Part shown: positions 18,235 through 27,609 of the stretch, piece by piece | Layout of the letters: every line of letters starts with the position of its first letter | How positions within the stretch are numbered: the stretch's first letter is position 1 | NCBI RefSeq assembly: GCF_014844035.1 | Contig: NZ_CP062159.1 | Span: forward strand, 2,170,001 to 2,234,000 | DNA from: Flavobacterium sp. MDT1-60 | Lineage (GTDB): Bacteria > Bacteroidota > Bacteroidia > Flavobacteriales > Flavobacteriaceae | DNA length: 64,000 nt | Reading direction: 5' to 3' | Notes under the pieces: generated by a model | What the model was told of the DNA's origin: nothing | What the model saw: only the letters and a program-made list of their open reading frames with translations | The model's database searches: none | Made by a program: the position numbers and the translations under genes

Positions 18235-19431
18235 TCAGCAATAGAAGAATATTTCAATGCTGAAAAGCTTACCGTTTTTAAATTCTATTTTAAATTGACT
18301 GTCTTCCACAAGGATAGAATAATTATGCGGTGACTTTATAGAAGCCTCGATATAGGCACCATATTTTTCAATGAAAGCTTTTTCGGACACAGAATTATCT
18401 AAAACCGAATTTGCGTTTATGATGAATTTGTTGTTTTCATTGATATAAACTTTGACGATTTCTGCCTGATTTTTCTTTTCTTCAACAGAAGTTTCCAGAT
18501 CCGGGTAATAATAAAACAAGTCACTTAAATACACACCGCATTCGTCTCCAATGTTTGCTTTTTTAGAAGGCTGTCCAAATGTTTTTACTAAATCTTTTTG
18601 TGTTAAAAAAAGCGATTTGGTTTTGGTTCCTTTTAAAACAAATTCGGCTTTTTGAGTAAAGGCAACAATTTCTTCGGGTAGTTTATGCTTTGCTAAACCT
18701 TTGGCAATAGCCATATTTAAGTCGGTTTCAGTAATAAGTTTTGGATCGTTTAATTGTTTGACAACTTCGTAATAGCGCTGATAAGCAGGAGCTAATTTAG
18801 CGTAATCGCTGTTCCATGCCAATTCTACCATTCTTTCGCTGACCGTTTTTCGATCCGCCATGGCATTAACATCAAGTTTATCAAATTCTTTTACTAAAGC
18901 ATCAAAATTGGGTCTTATACCAATAAATTTTCGTAAAGTATATTTTGCCTCTTCTTCAGTAAAATTGCCATTTACATTTACCCAGTCTTCCTGGTTTTTC
19001 GGAAGATAATTAACAGCAACGGGATCGCCGGTATAAAGAATTTCTTTAATTTTTGAGTTTTTATCAGGCAGGGCTCGTGCTTTTAAACTTGCAACAAGAA
19101 CAAATAAATGATTGCCTCCATAATAGGCATCACCGCCTTCAATAATAGGATTTTCATTGTCTTTAACTTTTATGTCTTTTGCATTTAATCTTGTTGTAAC
19201 GAATTTTTCTTCAATAAATCCTTCATTAAAATTATCAGCTTGTACTTTATACCAGCCATTTTTACTTTCGGATAATAATCGAACTTCAGCACCATATTTA
19301 AAGTAACCCAAAAAAGCTGCGGAAGTATTTGCAGCTGTATAAAGTCTGGTATCTGAATTTAGAAAATAGCGTTCTTGTGAATGCAATAAGACCGAAGAGA
19401 ATAAGGCAATTAGAAAGTAGATTTTTTTCAT
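18235..19431 (-). CDS. Exported SH3-domain protein
   Basis: A 398-residue secreted protein with two bacterial SH3-like domains near the N-terminus: about 20-80 (RLYTAANTSAAFLGYFKYG, then WYKVQADNFNEGFI) and about 100-165 (LKARALPDKNSKIKEILYTG). The rest is an uncharacterised domain. The start is the ATG at 19431 (MKKIYFLIALFSSVLLHSQ), giving a clean signal peptide; a longer in-frame reading to 19509 would run through a palindromic repeat. Bacterial SH3 domains usually bind cell wall or mediate protein contacts, so a periplasmic role is likely. No enzyme motif is seen. Confidence 0.82.
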   Translation of the reverse strand: MKKIYFLIALFSSVLLHSQERYFLNSDTRLYTAANTSAAFLGYFKYGAEVRLLSESKNGWYKVQADNFNEGFIEEKFVTTRLNAKDIKVKDNENPIIEGGDAYYGGNHLFVLVASLKARALPDKNSKIKEILYTGDPVAVNYLPKNQEDWVNVNGNFTEEEAKYTLRKFIGIRPNFDALVKEFDKLDVNAMADRKTVSERMVELAWNSDYAKLAPAYQRYYEVVKQLNDPKLITETDLNMAIAKGLAKHKLPEEIVAFTQKAEFVLKGTKTKSLFLTQKDLVKTFGQPSKKANIGDECGVYLSDLFYYYPDLETSVEEKKNQAEIVKVYINENNKFIINANSVLDNSVSEKAFIEKYGAYIEASIKSPHNYSILVEDSQFKIEFKNGKLFSIEIFFYC

Positions 19432-19446
19432 GAAGTATTTTAGTTT

Positions 19447-19509
19447 TTGCCACAGATTAAAAGATTGAAAAGGATTTTTAATCTGTGCTAATCTTTTAAT
19501 ATGTGGCAA
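19447..19509. repeat. Palindromic repeat of the CCACAGATT family
   Basis: Arms TTGCCACAGATTAAAAGATT (19447-19466) and AATCTTTTAATATGTGGCAA (19490-19509) pair with one mismatch over 20 bp. It fills most of the gap between sdaA and the SH3 protein gene. Confidence 0.8.
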
Positions 19510-19525
19510 TAATTATTTTCGAATT

Positions 19526-20953
19526 TTAACAATCGGCCATATTTACAGCAATTGCCAATCCTCCTTCAGAAGTTTCTTTGTATTTAGAATTCATATCTTT
19601 TGCGGTTTGCCACATCGTATTAATCACTTTGTCTAAAGGAACTTTTGCATTTTTAGAGTCGGTTTCTAAGGCCAATTCGGCTGCATTTATAGCCTTTATG
19701 GCACCCATAGTATTTCTTTCGATACACGGAATCTGAACCAAACCACCAATTGGATCGCAGGTAAGTCCTAAATGATGTTCCATGGCAATTTCTGCCGCCA
19801 TTAAAACCTGCGCAGGAGTTCCGCCCATTAATTCGCAAAGTGCTGCTGCAGCCATTGATGACGAAACGCCAATTTCGGCTTGACAACCACCCATTGCTGC
19901 TGAAATGGTAGATCCTTTTTTGAAGATACTTCCAATTTCTCCGGCAACCATTAAAAATTGTTTGATTTCTTTTTCGCCCGCATTATGGTTTTCAATCACC
20001 AAATAATACATTAAAACAGCCGGAATTACACCAGCGCTTCCGTTAGTTGGTGCTGTAACAACACGGCCTAAAGAGGCATTTACTTCATTCACGGCAAGTG
20101 CAAAACAACTTACCCATTTTAAGATTTGGCGAAATTTAACCTCCGTTTTTCTGATTTCTTCCAACCAGGATTGAGGATCGGAGTAATTAGATAATCCAAT
20201 TAAATTCTGATGCATGTCAAAAGCTCTTCTGCGAACATTTAAACCGCCGGGAAGAATTCCTCCTGTATGACAGCCAATATACATACATTCTAACATTGTA
20301 TTCCAGATGCGCATTAATTCAGAGTGAATTTCTTCTTCAGGACGCATCGATTTTTCATTTTCATAAACAATCTCTGAGATCAATTTATTTTCTGAAATCG
20401 TATAATTTAAAAGCTCCACCGCATTTTGAATGGGAAACGGAAAAGCACATTTAATCTCTTCTTTTATTTTGGCATTGATACGTTCTTCCTTAACGACAAA
20501 ACCACCTCCAATAGAATAAAAAGTAGATTCATATTCAGAATTATCTGCTTTGTATGCTGTGAATTTTAGCCCATTGGCATGAAAAGGAAGAAATTCTTTA
20601 TTGAAAACAATATCCTGAAGAAAGTAAAACGGAATCGTAAGCTGATTACCTAAATTGATTTCATTTTTGGTTTCAATCGTTTTGATAATTCCGGCAATAT
20701 TGTCTACCGGAATATATTCCGGATCTTGTCCGCTCAGACCTAGCATTACGGCCAAATCAGTAGCATGACCTTTTCCTGTCAGTGAAAGTGAACCATATAA
20801 ATCAACTTTAACTCTGGTAACTTGTTCTAAAATAGATTCGTTTTTTAACTCTTCTAAAAAACGTTCAGCAGCGCGCCATGGCCCCAAAGTATGTGAGCTT
20901 GAAGGACCAACGCCAATTTTAAGCATATCAAAAACAGAGATACATTCTTCCAT
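19526..20953 (-). CDS. sdaA: L-serine ammonia-lyase (iron-sulfur type)
   Basis: Deaminates L-serine to pyruvate with a [4Fe-4S] cluster. It is the single-chain form (475 residues) with the beta domain first ([20 protein letters not shown]) and the alpha domain after about residue 190 ([66 protein letters not shown]). Conserved cysteines for the cluster are present. A -7 like element TATCTTTG lies at 20973-20980 on the minus strand, 20 bases before the start, without a clear -33. The gap to the divergent antiporter gene is 316 bp. Confidence 0.96.
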   Translation of the reverse strand: MEECISVFDMLKIGVGPSSSHTLGPWRAAERFLEELKNESILEQVTRVKVDLYGSLSLTGKGHATDLAVMLGLSGQDPEYIPVDNIAGIIKTIETKNEINLGNQLTIPFYFLQDIVFNKEFLPFHANGLKFTAYKADNSEYESTFYSIGGGFVVKEERINAKIKEEIKCAFPFPIQNAVELLNYTISENKLISEIVYENEKSMRPEEEIHSELMRIWNTMLECMYIGCHTGGILPGGLNVRRRAFDMHQNLIGLSNYSDPQSWLEEIRKTEVKFRQILKWVSCFALAVNEVNASLGRVVTAPTNGSAGVIPAVLMYYLVIENHNAGEKEIKQFLMVAGEIGSIFKKGSTISAAMGGCQAEIGVSSSMAAAALCELMGGTPAQVLMAAEIAMEHHLGLTCDPIGGLVQIPCIERNTMGAIKAINAAELALETDSKNAKVPLDKVINTMWQTAKDMNSKYKETSEGGLAIAVNMADC

Positions 20954-21269
20954 TGTTCAATTTTTATTAAGACAAAGATAATTGAATAATGCAATGATGT
21001 TTTAATTTCAATTAGAAATCTTGCGGTTTTGTTAAAATAAATATTAAATATTAATAATTTGGCAAAGAAGTAAATTTAATTAGTTAATATAGGGCTTTCG
21101 TAAAAAGTTCGGGATTTTTTTAGGTATTTTTGTAAATAGCTATTACTAGAAGAAACTGATCTTTTTAGTTTTTTAATAATCGAAATAAACTGCAAACTTT
21201 GGGTATTTTGTCTGAATGCTAAAAATGTCTTTTTAGGACAATTGATATACCAGGAGCTAAAACCACATT
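20954..21269. other. Divergent intergenic region between sdaA and the antiporter gene
   Basis: No gene or repeat is supported in these 316 bases. Two weak promoter elements are visible: TATCTTTG on the minus strand (20973-20980) for sdaA, and TATTTTTG on the plus strand (21125-21132) that could serve the antiporter gene, leaving a leader of about 130 bases. Neither has a clear -33 partner. Confidence 0.45.
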
Positions 21270-23417
21270 ATGATAGAATTTTTCAGGAATTTATTACAAG
21301 AGTTCGAATTGCCACTTAACAATCCGGTATTGATTTTTTCATTAATACTTTTCATCATTTTATTATCGCCAATTTTACTGAAAAAAATTAATATTCCGGG
21401 AATCATTGGTTTGATTATTTCGGGTGTTATTATTGGCCCTCACGGACTTAATATTTTGGCCAAAAATTCAGCGGTAGATTTATTTTCTACAATTGGACTT
21501 CTTTACATCATGTTTATTGCCGGTTTAGAACTCGATATGAATGAGTTTAAAGCCAACAGGAATAAAAGTTTATTATTCGGGTTTTTTACTTTTATTTTCC
21601 CATTAACGATTGGTTTTCCGGTTTGTTTTTATCTCTTAAATTATGATTTTAATGCCAGTTTTTTAACGGCGAGTATGTTTGCGACACACACGTTGGTGGC
21701 ATACCCAATTGTTAGTAAACTCGGAATTGCCAAAAATCAGGCAGTTGCAATTACTGTTGGAGGAACTATTTTGACAGATACCGCGGTTCTGATAATTTTG
21801 GCCGTAATTATGGGAAGCAGTCAGGGAAATCTGAATCAGGCTTTCTGGATAAAACTAACCATTTCATTAGCAATTTTTTCTGCGATCATGTTTTTAGTAA
21901 TTCCGAGAGTTGCAAAATGGTTTTTTAAGAAATTGGAAAGTGAGAAACACGCCCATTATATTTTTGTTCTTTCTGTCGTTTTCTTTGCGGCATTTTTAGC
22001 CGAAGTAGCAGGAGTAGAGCCTATTATCGGCGCTTTCGTTGCTGGTTTGGCATTGAATCCTTTGATTCCGCAATCATCAGCATTAATGAACCGAATTGAG
22101 TTTATTGGAAACTCATTATTCATTCCGTTTTTCCTTATTTCTGTGGGAATGCTGGTTGATATCAGCGTAATTTTAAGCGGACCAACAGCCTTAATTGTAG
22201 CCGGGACATTGAGTGTAGTGGCTATTTTTGGAAAATGGATTGCAGCGTTTTTTACGCAAATTGTTTTTAAATATACCAAGACCGAAAGACAACTAATTTT
22301 TGGATTAAGCAGTGCGCATGCCGCAGCAACTTTGGCCGTAATTTTAGTTGGATATAAAGCCGAAATCCTGGATGAAAATATCTTAAACGGAACCATTATT
22401 TTAATATTGATTACCTGTATCGTGGCTTCTTTTGCTACAGAAAAAGCAGCAAAAAAAATTGCAATCTGCGAAGAAGAGATTTCTCATGAAGATGCGCATA
22501 AAGATCAGATTTTAGACGAGCATATTTTGATCCCATTAGCAAAAACTTCTGCGACAGCAAGTTTATTAGATTTTGCACTTTTGATAAAAGATAAAAAATC
22601 GTCAAATCCGATTACTTTATTGACGATTGTTCCGAATAATGACCAGGCTGAAAAGAATATTTTAAGATACCGAAAAGCAGTTGATAAATTTGTAATTCAG
22701 GGTTCAGCCTCAGAAGTAAAAATCAACACAATTGCCAGAATTGACCATAATCCTGCCAGTGGAATTGCCAGAACTTCAAAAGAAATCATGTCGGATATTG
22801 TGATTGTTGGCTGGCCAAGAAAAACAGGTTTCTTAGATAAAATTTTTGGAGAAAACGTAGATTCAATTATCAATAACGTTGATAAAAGTTTATTCATTTG
22901 TCGTTTCGAAAAAACATTTATTGAAGAAAAAAGATTGGTTTTTATTTGTCCGCCTTTTTCTGAAAGAGGAGCCGGATTTCAACTTTTACTTCAAAAAATT
23001 TGCCGACTGTCGCAAGAATTAAGTGTTCCGATTGTAATTTATGCCGAATATAAAACGCATCAAACCATTCAACAAATTGTTAATAATTTAAAACTGAACG
23101 CGAAATTAGGATTTAAAAGTATTTTGGATTGGGATGATTTTGAAGCTATTTCAGATGAAATCAAACCAACCGATTTGATTGTTTTCAACTTATCGCGAAA
23201 AGGTTCGGTTTCATACCAATCGATTTTTGATAAATTACCTCAAAAATTTGAAAAATCATTTAATGAAAATAACCTGATTTTGGTGTACCCGCAAGATGAT
23301 AACAAAGTAACTTCTATGGATGCTTATGAAGATTTTACCGCAACGCCATTAACCAAAGGCCTTGAAGCGATTGAACAGATTGGTAGAGGTTTGGGGAATA
23401 TTTTGAAGAAGGGATAA
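21270..23417 (+). CDS. Cation:proton antiporter (CPA2 family) with cytosolic C-terminal domain
   Basis: A 715-residue monovalent cation/proton antiporter of the KefB/Na+:H+ exchanger type. About twelve membrane segments fill residues 15-390, with the family blocks IPGIIGLIISGVIIGPHGL, FIAGLELDMNEFKANRN and AEVAGVEPIIGAFVAGLALN (aspartate/glutamate cation site region). From residue 415 the protein is soluble. This part looks like two universal-stress-protein-like folds (EHILIPLAKTSATASLL, RLVFICPPFSERGAGFQLLL) and not a TrkA/RCK nucleotide-binding domain. That arrangement is common in Bacteroidota antiporters of this group. Likely roles are pH or Na+/K+ homeostasis. The SUKH gene starts 35 bases after its stop. 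Confidence 0.9.
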   Translation: MIEFFRNLLQEFELPLNNPVLIFSLILFIILLSPILLKKINIPGIIGLIISGVIIGPHGLNILAKNSAVDLFSTIGLLYIMFIAGLELDMNEFKANRNKSLLFGFFTFIFPLTIGFPVCFYLLNYDFNASFLTASMFATHTLVAYPIVSKLGIAKNQAVAITVGGTILTDTAVLIILAVIMGSSQGNLNQAFWIKLTISLAIFSAIMFLVIPRVAKWFFKKLESEKHAHYIFVLSVVFFAAFLAEVAGVEPIIGAFVAGLALNPLIPQSSALMNRIEFIGNSLFIPFFLISVGMLVDISVILSGPTALIVAGTLSVVAIFGKWIAAFFTQIVFKYTKTERQLIFGLSSAHAAATLAVILVGYKAEILDENILNGTIILILITCIVASFATEKAAKKIAICEEEISHEDAHKDQILDEHILIPLAKTSATASLLDFALLIKDKKSSNPITLLTIVPNNDQAEKNILRYRKAVDKFVIQGSASEVKINTIARIDHNPASGIARTSKEIMSDIVIVGWPRKTGFLDKIFGENVDSIINNVDKSLFICRFEKTFIEEKRLVFICPPFSERGAGFQLLLQKICRLSQELSVPIVIYAEYKTHQTIQQIVNNLKLNAKLGFKSILDWDDFEAISDEIKPTDLIVFNLSRKGSVSYQSIFDKLPQKFEKSFNENNLILVYPQDDNKVTSMDAYEDFTATPLTKGLEAIEQIGRGLGNILKKG

Positions 23418-23452
23418 GAAAAAAGTTTTCTAAAATGCTCGAAAAGTAAATT

Positions 23453-23881
23453 ATGACAGAACATCTAGAAAGAATAATTAAAAAATATAGTTTTCCAAAA
23501 AGAGATGTAAATTCTACTGTTGAAATAATTGATATTGAATTATATTCGAAATTAAAACTTCCGAAAGATTATGTGTTTTATCTTGAGAACTATCACGGTA
23601 TAGATCAATTCATTGGTGTTGAATTTATAAACCTTTGGAGTTTAGAAGAAATTATTGAAACCAATAAAAATTACAATATAGTAGAAGAATTACAACATAC
23701 TATCGGAATTGGTTCAAATGGAAGTGGAGAATTTATTGGAATTACATTGGATAAAAACGAGAATATCAAAATAATTCTTTCTCCTTTTATTGATTTAAAT
23801 ACTAAGTATCATATCGAAATTGGGACTTCTTTTACAGATTTTCTGGATCGTCTTGATAATGGTATTGATTGGTTTCCTTAA
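23453..23881 (+). CDS. SMI1/KNR4 (SUKH) family protein
   Basis: A 142-residue SUKH-superfamily protein. Typical features are the KLPKDYVFYLENYHG segment (residues about 36-50), the INLWSLEEIIETNKNY strand-helix, the GSNGSGEFIGIT loop, and the C-terminal FTDFLDRLDNGIDWF helix. In bacteria many SUKH proteins are immunity proteins of contact-dependent toxins, but no toxin gene or toxin C-terminal repeat is nearby. It may be an orphan immunity gene or have a housekeeping role. It could be on the antiporter transcript (35-bp gap). Confidence 0.78.
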   Translation: MTEHLERIIKKYSFPKRDVNSTVEIIDIELYSKLKLPKDYVFYLENYHGIDQFIGVEFINLWSLEEIIETNKNYNIVEELQHTIGIGSNGSGEFIGITLDKNENIKIILSPFIDLNTKYHIEIGTSFTDFLDRLDNGIDWFP

Positions 23882-23917
23882 ATTAGGGAAGATTTTCTAA
23901 ATTTAAATTTGAAAAAA

Positions 23918-24277
23918 ATGAATCATAATGTCCAATCCATACGCCTATTTATTGGAGCTAAAGATTTTCAAATCTCCAGAAGTTTTTACCAAGATTTAGG
24001 ATTTGAAGAAACAATTTTAGATCCAAAGTTTTCTGTTTTTAAAACAGGAGAAATTGCCTTTTATCTTCAGGATTATTATGCTAAAGAATGGATCGAAAAC
24101 ACCATGATTTTCTTAGAAGTTGATGATGTCAATCGTTATTACAACGAACTTTTAGCGTTAAACCTAACGGAGAAATATGGCGTAAAACTAACTCCAACAC
24201 GTCATTTAGATTGGGGAAGCGAATGTTTTCTGCATGATCCTTCTGGTGTTTTATGGCATTTTGGGAAGTTTAAGTAA
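23918..24277 (+). CDS. VOC-family protein (glyoxalase/bleomycin-resistance fold)
   Basis: A 119-residue vicinal oxygen chelate protein. The paired beta-alpha-beta modules are visible: IRLFIGAKDFQISRSFYQDL, EIAFYLQDYY, MIFLEVDDVNRYYNELLALN and the C-terminal WGSECFLHDPSGVLWHFGKF, where the Glu/His of the metal site may lie. The start chosen is the ATG at 23918 (MNHNVQ); a TTG nine bases upstream is also in frame. It follows the SUKH gene by 36 bases. A specific substrate cannot be assigned. Confidence 0.8.
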   Translation: MNHNVQSIRLFIGAKDFQISRSFYQDLGFEETILDPKFSVFKTGEIAFYLQDYYAKEWIENTMIFLEVDDVNRYYNELLALNLTEKYGVKLTPTRHLDWGSECFLHDPSGVLWHFGKFK

Positions 24278-24287
24278 ATGAAAGTTT

Positions 24288-24387
24288 GCCACAAATTTCA
24301 CTAATTTTCACGAATTATATTGAGTTTAAATTAAGTTTAGCTTAAAACTTTGCTATTTAATTAGTGTAAATTCGTGCAATTCGTGGC
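24288..24387. repeat. Palindromic repeat (CCACAAATT/AATTCGTGG type)
   Basis: 29-nt arms at 24288-24316 and 24359-24387 pair at 24 of 29 positions. Each arm is itself made of short CAC-AATT units. It lies between the convergent VOC and 2H-phosphoesterase genes. Confidence 0.7.
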
Positions 24388-24396
24388 TAAAAAAAT

Positions 24397-25077
24397 CTAT
24401 AGATATAAATCTGCCAGATTAATGGTATTGCTTTTCCGCTGATACCAATCGTTACAAACTAATTGCAATTTATCAACTTCGAATTCTCCAAAATCAAAAT
24501 CCCGAAATTTTTCTACAACTTCTAGTAATTCCTTTGGATTTCGGAGTTTTTCCTGAAATCTCATAACGGTTGAATGTGCAGTCGCAATGGCATAACGACT
24601 ATCAATACTTTGTTGTAAAGTTGATTTTTTGAAGTTCTCACGCAATTTATCCCGTAAGTTATTTAAAGATTCATCCGTTGGAAAACCCTGAATCATTATT
24701 GCAGAAGGTGAGGCTGTAACACCTTTAAAACCGATGTTAATTTTATCTACATCAATTAAACTTTTTTGAATGATTTCGATATATTCTTCAATCCTGATTT
24801 TATCCAGAGTAAAACCTTCATAACACGAAATAATGGACAGTACCGTAATATGAATGTCTGAATTGGGATAATAATATTGTGTAGAATCAACTTCTTTTAA
24901 TTCTTCTAAAAACAACTGAATTTTAGCTTTTATTTCATCGCTTGGGCGGATCAATAAAGTTATTCCAAATCTTGAGTCTGATACATCATTAATTTGGTTC
25001 TCAATGATATAGTTTCCTTCAGAAATAGCTTTAGAAGATTTTTGATAAAGTCGATTGTAATGTTCTTGTAAATTCAT
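24397..25077 (-). CDS. 2H phosphoesterase / 2'-5' RNA ligase family protein
   Basis: A 226-residue member of the 2H superfamily. Two His-x-Thr/Ser motifs expected for the active site are present: DIHITVLS (about residue 76) and AHSTVMRF (about 167). Members act on cyclic phosphates of RNA or nucleotides. The start codon is 6 bases after the stop of the upstream DUF1801 gene, so the two are an operon. Nothing in the context names a substrate. Confidence 0.75.
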   Translation of the reverse strand: MNLQEHYNRLYQKSSKAISEGNYIIENQINDVSDSRFGITLLIRPSDEIKAKIQLFLEELKEVDSTQYYYPNSDIHITVLSIISCYEGFTLDKIRIEEYIEIIQKSLIDVDKINIGFKGVTASPSAIMIQGFPTDESLNNLRDKLRENFKKSTLQQSIDSRYAIATAHSTVMRFQEKLRNPKELLEVVEKFRDFDFGEFEVDKLQLVCNDWYQRKSNTINLADLYL

Positions 25078-25083
25078 TTATAT

Positions 25084-25452
25084 TTATTTCTTTTTCGCTT
25101 TTTCGAGATTTTCTTTGACTCTGAATTTTACAATTTTGGTAATCAGATCATACGGCATCGGCTTATTAAAGGGAAATTGAACCGAACCTTTTCCGGATTT
25201 ATATCGAGAAAGTTCTTCCTGAAATGCTTCATGACCACTTGGTAAAGCATACAAACCAATATGATTTTTAAAAGCCGCAAAGTAAACCACTATTCCGTTT
25301 TGCTCAAAAGCCGGCATTGAATAACTGATTTTCTCAGTCGCATCGGGAGCTGCTTTTTGAATCGTCATTCGAACTTTCTCCAGAATCTCCTGAACATCAT
25401 TTGGAAAAGCGCCAATGTATTCGTCGATGTTTAATGGTTTCTTAGTTTCCAT
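25084..25452 (-). CDS. DUF1801 (YdhG-like) protein, copy 1
   Basis: A 122-residue DUF1801/YdhG-fold protein. The blocks VQEILEKVRMTIQKAAPDA, ISYSMPAFEQNGIVVYFAAF, HIGLYALPSGHEAFQEEL and GSVQFPFNKPMPYDLITKIV are those of the family often labelled iron chaperone. Firm biochemical evidence for that role is limited. It forms an operon with the downstream 2H phosphoesterase gene. Two more DUF1801 genes occur at 30841 and 38531. Confidence 0.85.
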   Translation of the reverse strand: METKKPLNIDEYIGAFPNDVQEILEKVRMTIQKAAPDATEKISYSMPAFEQNGIVVYFAAFKNHIGLYALPSGHEAFQEELSRYKSGKGSVQFPFNKPMPYDLITKIVKFRVKENLEKAKKK

Positions 25453-25575
25453 TGTTAATTCAATTTATTTTAAAGAACTGGTTGATAAATCTCACGCATT
25501 TTATCATAGAATGCGTGCTAAACAGTCGGCAACTTTGCGGAAATCTTTGCGAACTTTGCGGTTAAGTTCGCATTT

Positions 25576-26043
25576 CTAGGCAAGTCCTTTTGGAAAACGG
25601 TCCAAAACCAAATTCAATTGAAGTTTATGTTCTAAATACGCTTTTGCGCCGGCTAAAACCAAAGTAAAACCTTCAGTAGAATTACGAACCTGATCGATTA
25701 TTTTATCTGAATCGCCTTTAAAGCCAGAATTTGTTATACTAACAAAAGTTTCATTTTCGTTTAATGGTGTGAACCCCCATTCTACCAAAGTGCTTTCTTC
25801 AGGATTTCCCCATTCGATTACAATTTTCTTATTTTCCTGTAAAACATGAGTCGTGACGGTTAAAGAAAAACCATACATTTCCCAGGTCCATTCTGTTTTT
25901 TTATTTTGTTCTAATTTGCCTGAGCCCTTTGTAAACCAAAATTTGCTCGTGATTTCCGGATCAATAAAAGCGTTAAAAACTTCTGAAACAGGTTTTCTAA
26001 TCAGCATTTCGGCTTTTGCGAATTTGTTATTTTCTGTTTTCAT
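25576..26043 (-). CDS. SRPBCC (AHSA1-type) protein, copy 1
   Basis: A 155-residue START/Bet v1-like protein related to the Aha1 C-terminal domain. Motifs are RKPVSEVFNAFIDPEITSKF, TEWTWEMYGFSLTV and the C-terminal helix GFTLVLAGAKAYLEHKL. These proteins carry a hydrophobic pocket; the ligand is unknown. It is separated by 123 bp from the DUF1801 gene downstream. A second SRPBCC gene is at 33496. Confidence 0.85.
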   Translation of the reverse strand: MKTENNKFAKAEMLIRKPVSEVFNAFIDPEITSKFWFTKGSGKLEQNKKTEWTWEMYGFSLTVTTHVLQENKKIVIEWGNPEESTLVEWGFTPLNENETFVSITNSGFKGDSDKIIDQVRNSTEGFTLVLAGAKAYLEHKLQLNLVLDRFPKGLA

Positions 26044-26216
26044 CTTTGTGGGAAGTTAAAGGTTATGAGTTAAAGGTTAGGGGTTTAGCGCTGTATCAAA
26101 GTGAAGATGTAAATATAACTCTAATTGTTTAATTTTAAAAGTATTACATATAGGTTGTCAGATGTGTGTCTAACTTTTTACTTTCAATTTTCAACTTTTT
26201 ACATCTTACATTTAAC

Positions 26217-26798
26217 TCACAACTTCTCTTTATCAATCCATTTTCCAACTGTAGGTGGCGTATAATTTCTCATTTGCTTTAATAAATCATCAATATCATC
26301 GCTTACCAAAAGCATTTTCTGATTCGCTTCTTTCAGTAAACCTTTTTCGACCATTGTTTCGGTTAATTCAATTAAAGAATTATAAAAGCCATTGATATTT
26401 AAAATTGCAATAGGTTTTTTATGAAGTCCCAATTGTGCCCAGGTTAACATCTCAAAAAGTTCTTCCAGCGTTCCAAAGCCGCCCGGAAGCGCAATAACGC
26501 CATCGCATAAATCATTCATTTTGGTTTTTCTTTCGTGCATGCTTTCTACCAAAATCAATTCAGTTAAACCTAAATGAGCAATTTCCTTTGATCTTAAGAA
26601 ATCTGGTAGAACACCAATTGCTTTTCCGCCATTATTTAAAACGCCGTCAGCCAGAGCGCCCATTAAACCTACGTTTGCGCCACCATAAACCAGTTCTATA
26701 TTTTCTTTAGCTAAAGTTTCGCCAAGTAAGGTCGCTTGTTCGGCATAAATGGCTTCGGTTCCAAAACTGGAACCGCAGAAAACAGTTATTCTTTTCAT
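26217..26798 (-). CDS. LOG-family cytokinin riboside 5'-monophosphate phosphoribohydrolase
   Basis: A 193-residue Rossmann-fold protein of the TIGR00730/LOG family, which cleaves the N-glycosidic bond of nucleoside 5'-monophosphates. The diagnostic PGGFGTLEELFE motif (about 107-118) is intact, together with the N-terminal VFCGSSFG and YGGANVGLMGALAD. In bacteria the true substrate is often AMP or a modified purine. Flanking spacers on both sides contain TTAGATGTAAAA-type repeats. It is transcribed alone or with neighbouring minus-strand genes. Confidence 0.9.
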   Translation of the reverse strand: MKRITVFCGSSFGTEAIYAEQATLLGETLAKENIELVYGGANVGLMGALADGVLNNGGKAIGVLPDFLRSKEIAHLGLTELILVESMHERKTKMNDLCDGVIALPGGFGTLEELFEMLTWAQLGLHKKPIAILNINGFYNSLIELTETMVEKGLLKEANQKMLLVSDDIDDLLKQMRNYTPPTVGKWIDKEKL

Positions 26799-26878
26799 TT
26801 ATTTAGTGTTAGATGTTAAAAGTTAGATGTAAAATGGTATAATAGTTTTTGCACGTTTTACATCTGACAATTCACAAT

Positions 26879-27403
26879 TCATAATTTTCGAAGTTCGTAT
26901 TCAAAATAAGGTACTTCAACGCCATTGATGTTAAACATCATATCATTGATTTTTTCGGCTCCAAGTTTTAAAACGGCTTTTTGAGAACGGAAATTTTCCG
27001 ATCCAACGTGAAAAAGAATCGAATTAACATGCTGAAAAGCATAATCTATCAATAATCTTTTGTTTGATTTATTATACGGACCACCCCAAAATTTTCTTGT
27101 AATAAATGTGTAGCCAATTCCAACGCTCGATTTTTCGGGATTGTAATCATAAAAACTGGTTGTTCCCATTATTTCATTTGTTTGTTTATCGAGAATTAAG
27201 AATGGGCTTTTTGTAATTATGATTTCAAAAAAAGTTTTAAAACCTTCTCTTTGATACCGGTCTTTGACAGGATTCTGTTCCCAAATTAGTGGGTCGGAAG
27301 CGGCTTCAAATAATGCTTCAAAATGTTTTTCTTCTAACGGAATTAATTTTGTGATTTCGTTTTCTAAGAAATCTGGTTGTAAATTGAATTCTGTATTTTT
27401 CAT
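26879..27403 (-). CDS. GNAT N-acetyltransferase (RimJ/RimL type), copy 1
   Basis: A 174-residue acetyltransferase. The order EEKHFEALFEAASDPLIWEQ, GTTSFYDYNPEKSSVGIGYT and the acetyl-CoA region NKRLLIDYAFQHVNSILFHV followed by NFRSQKAVLKLGAEK is that of RimJ/RimL-like GNATs. The canonical QxxGxG/A loop is weak (KFWGGPYNKSNK), which is common in this subgroup. The substrate is unknown. Confidence 0.85.
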   Translation of the reverse strand: MKNTEFNLQPDFLENEITKLIPLEEKHFEALFEAASDPLIWEQNPVKDRYQREGFKTFFEIIITKSPFLILDKQTNEIMGTTSFYDYNPEKSSVGIGYTFITRKFWGGPYNKSNKRLLIDYAFQHVNSILFHVGSENFRSQKAVLKLGAEKINDMMFNINGVEVPYFEYELRKL

Positions 27404-27443
27404 TTTTTACTGTTTTTTATTTTACCGCAGATTAAAGTTACTG

Positions 27444-27547
27444 TTTGTCCTCCTGAGGAACGAAGGATCACACAAGAGACTCCGCAATCAAAATCGCCAA
27501 TCTTTGTCGAGCCACTAGTGTGATCCTTCCTCCGTCAGGATAACAAA
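27444..27547. repeat. Palindromic repeat element, about 104 bp
   Basis: Left arm TTTGTCCTCCTGAGGAACGA continuing AGGATCACAC and right arm GTGTGATCCTTCCTCCGTCA continuing GGATAACAAA pair imperfectly. The centre contains AATCTTTGTCGA, the inverted core of the elements at 2637 and 29310. Confidence 0.75.
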
Positions 27548-27609
27548 ATGGGAATGGAAATCTATGTAGATCTGCTTAAATCTGTTTAAATCTGCGTGAA
27601 ATTTAATAT

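Noticed and set aside
21956..22897. Two minus-strand frames under the antiporter gene
   Set aside because: Antisense to a clear membrane-transporter reading frame with no recognisable domain.
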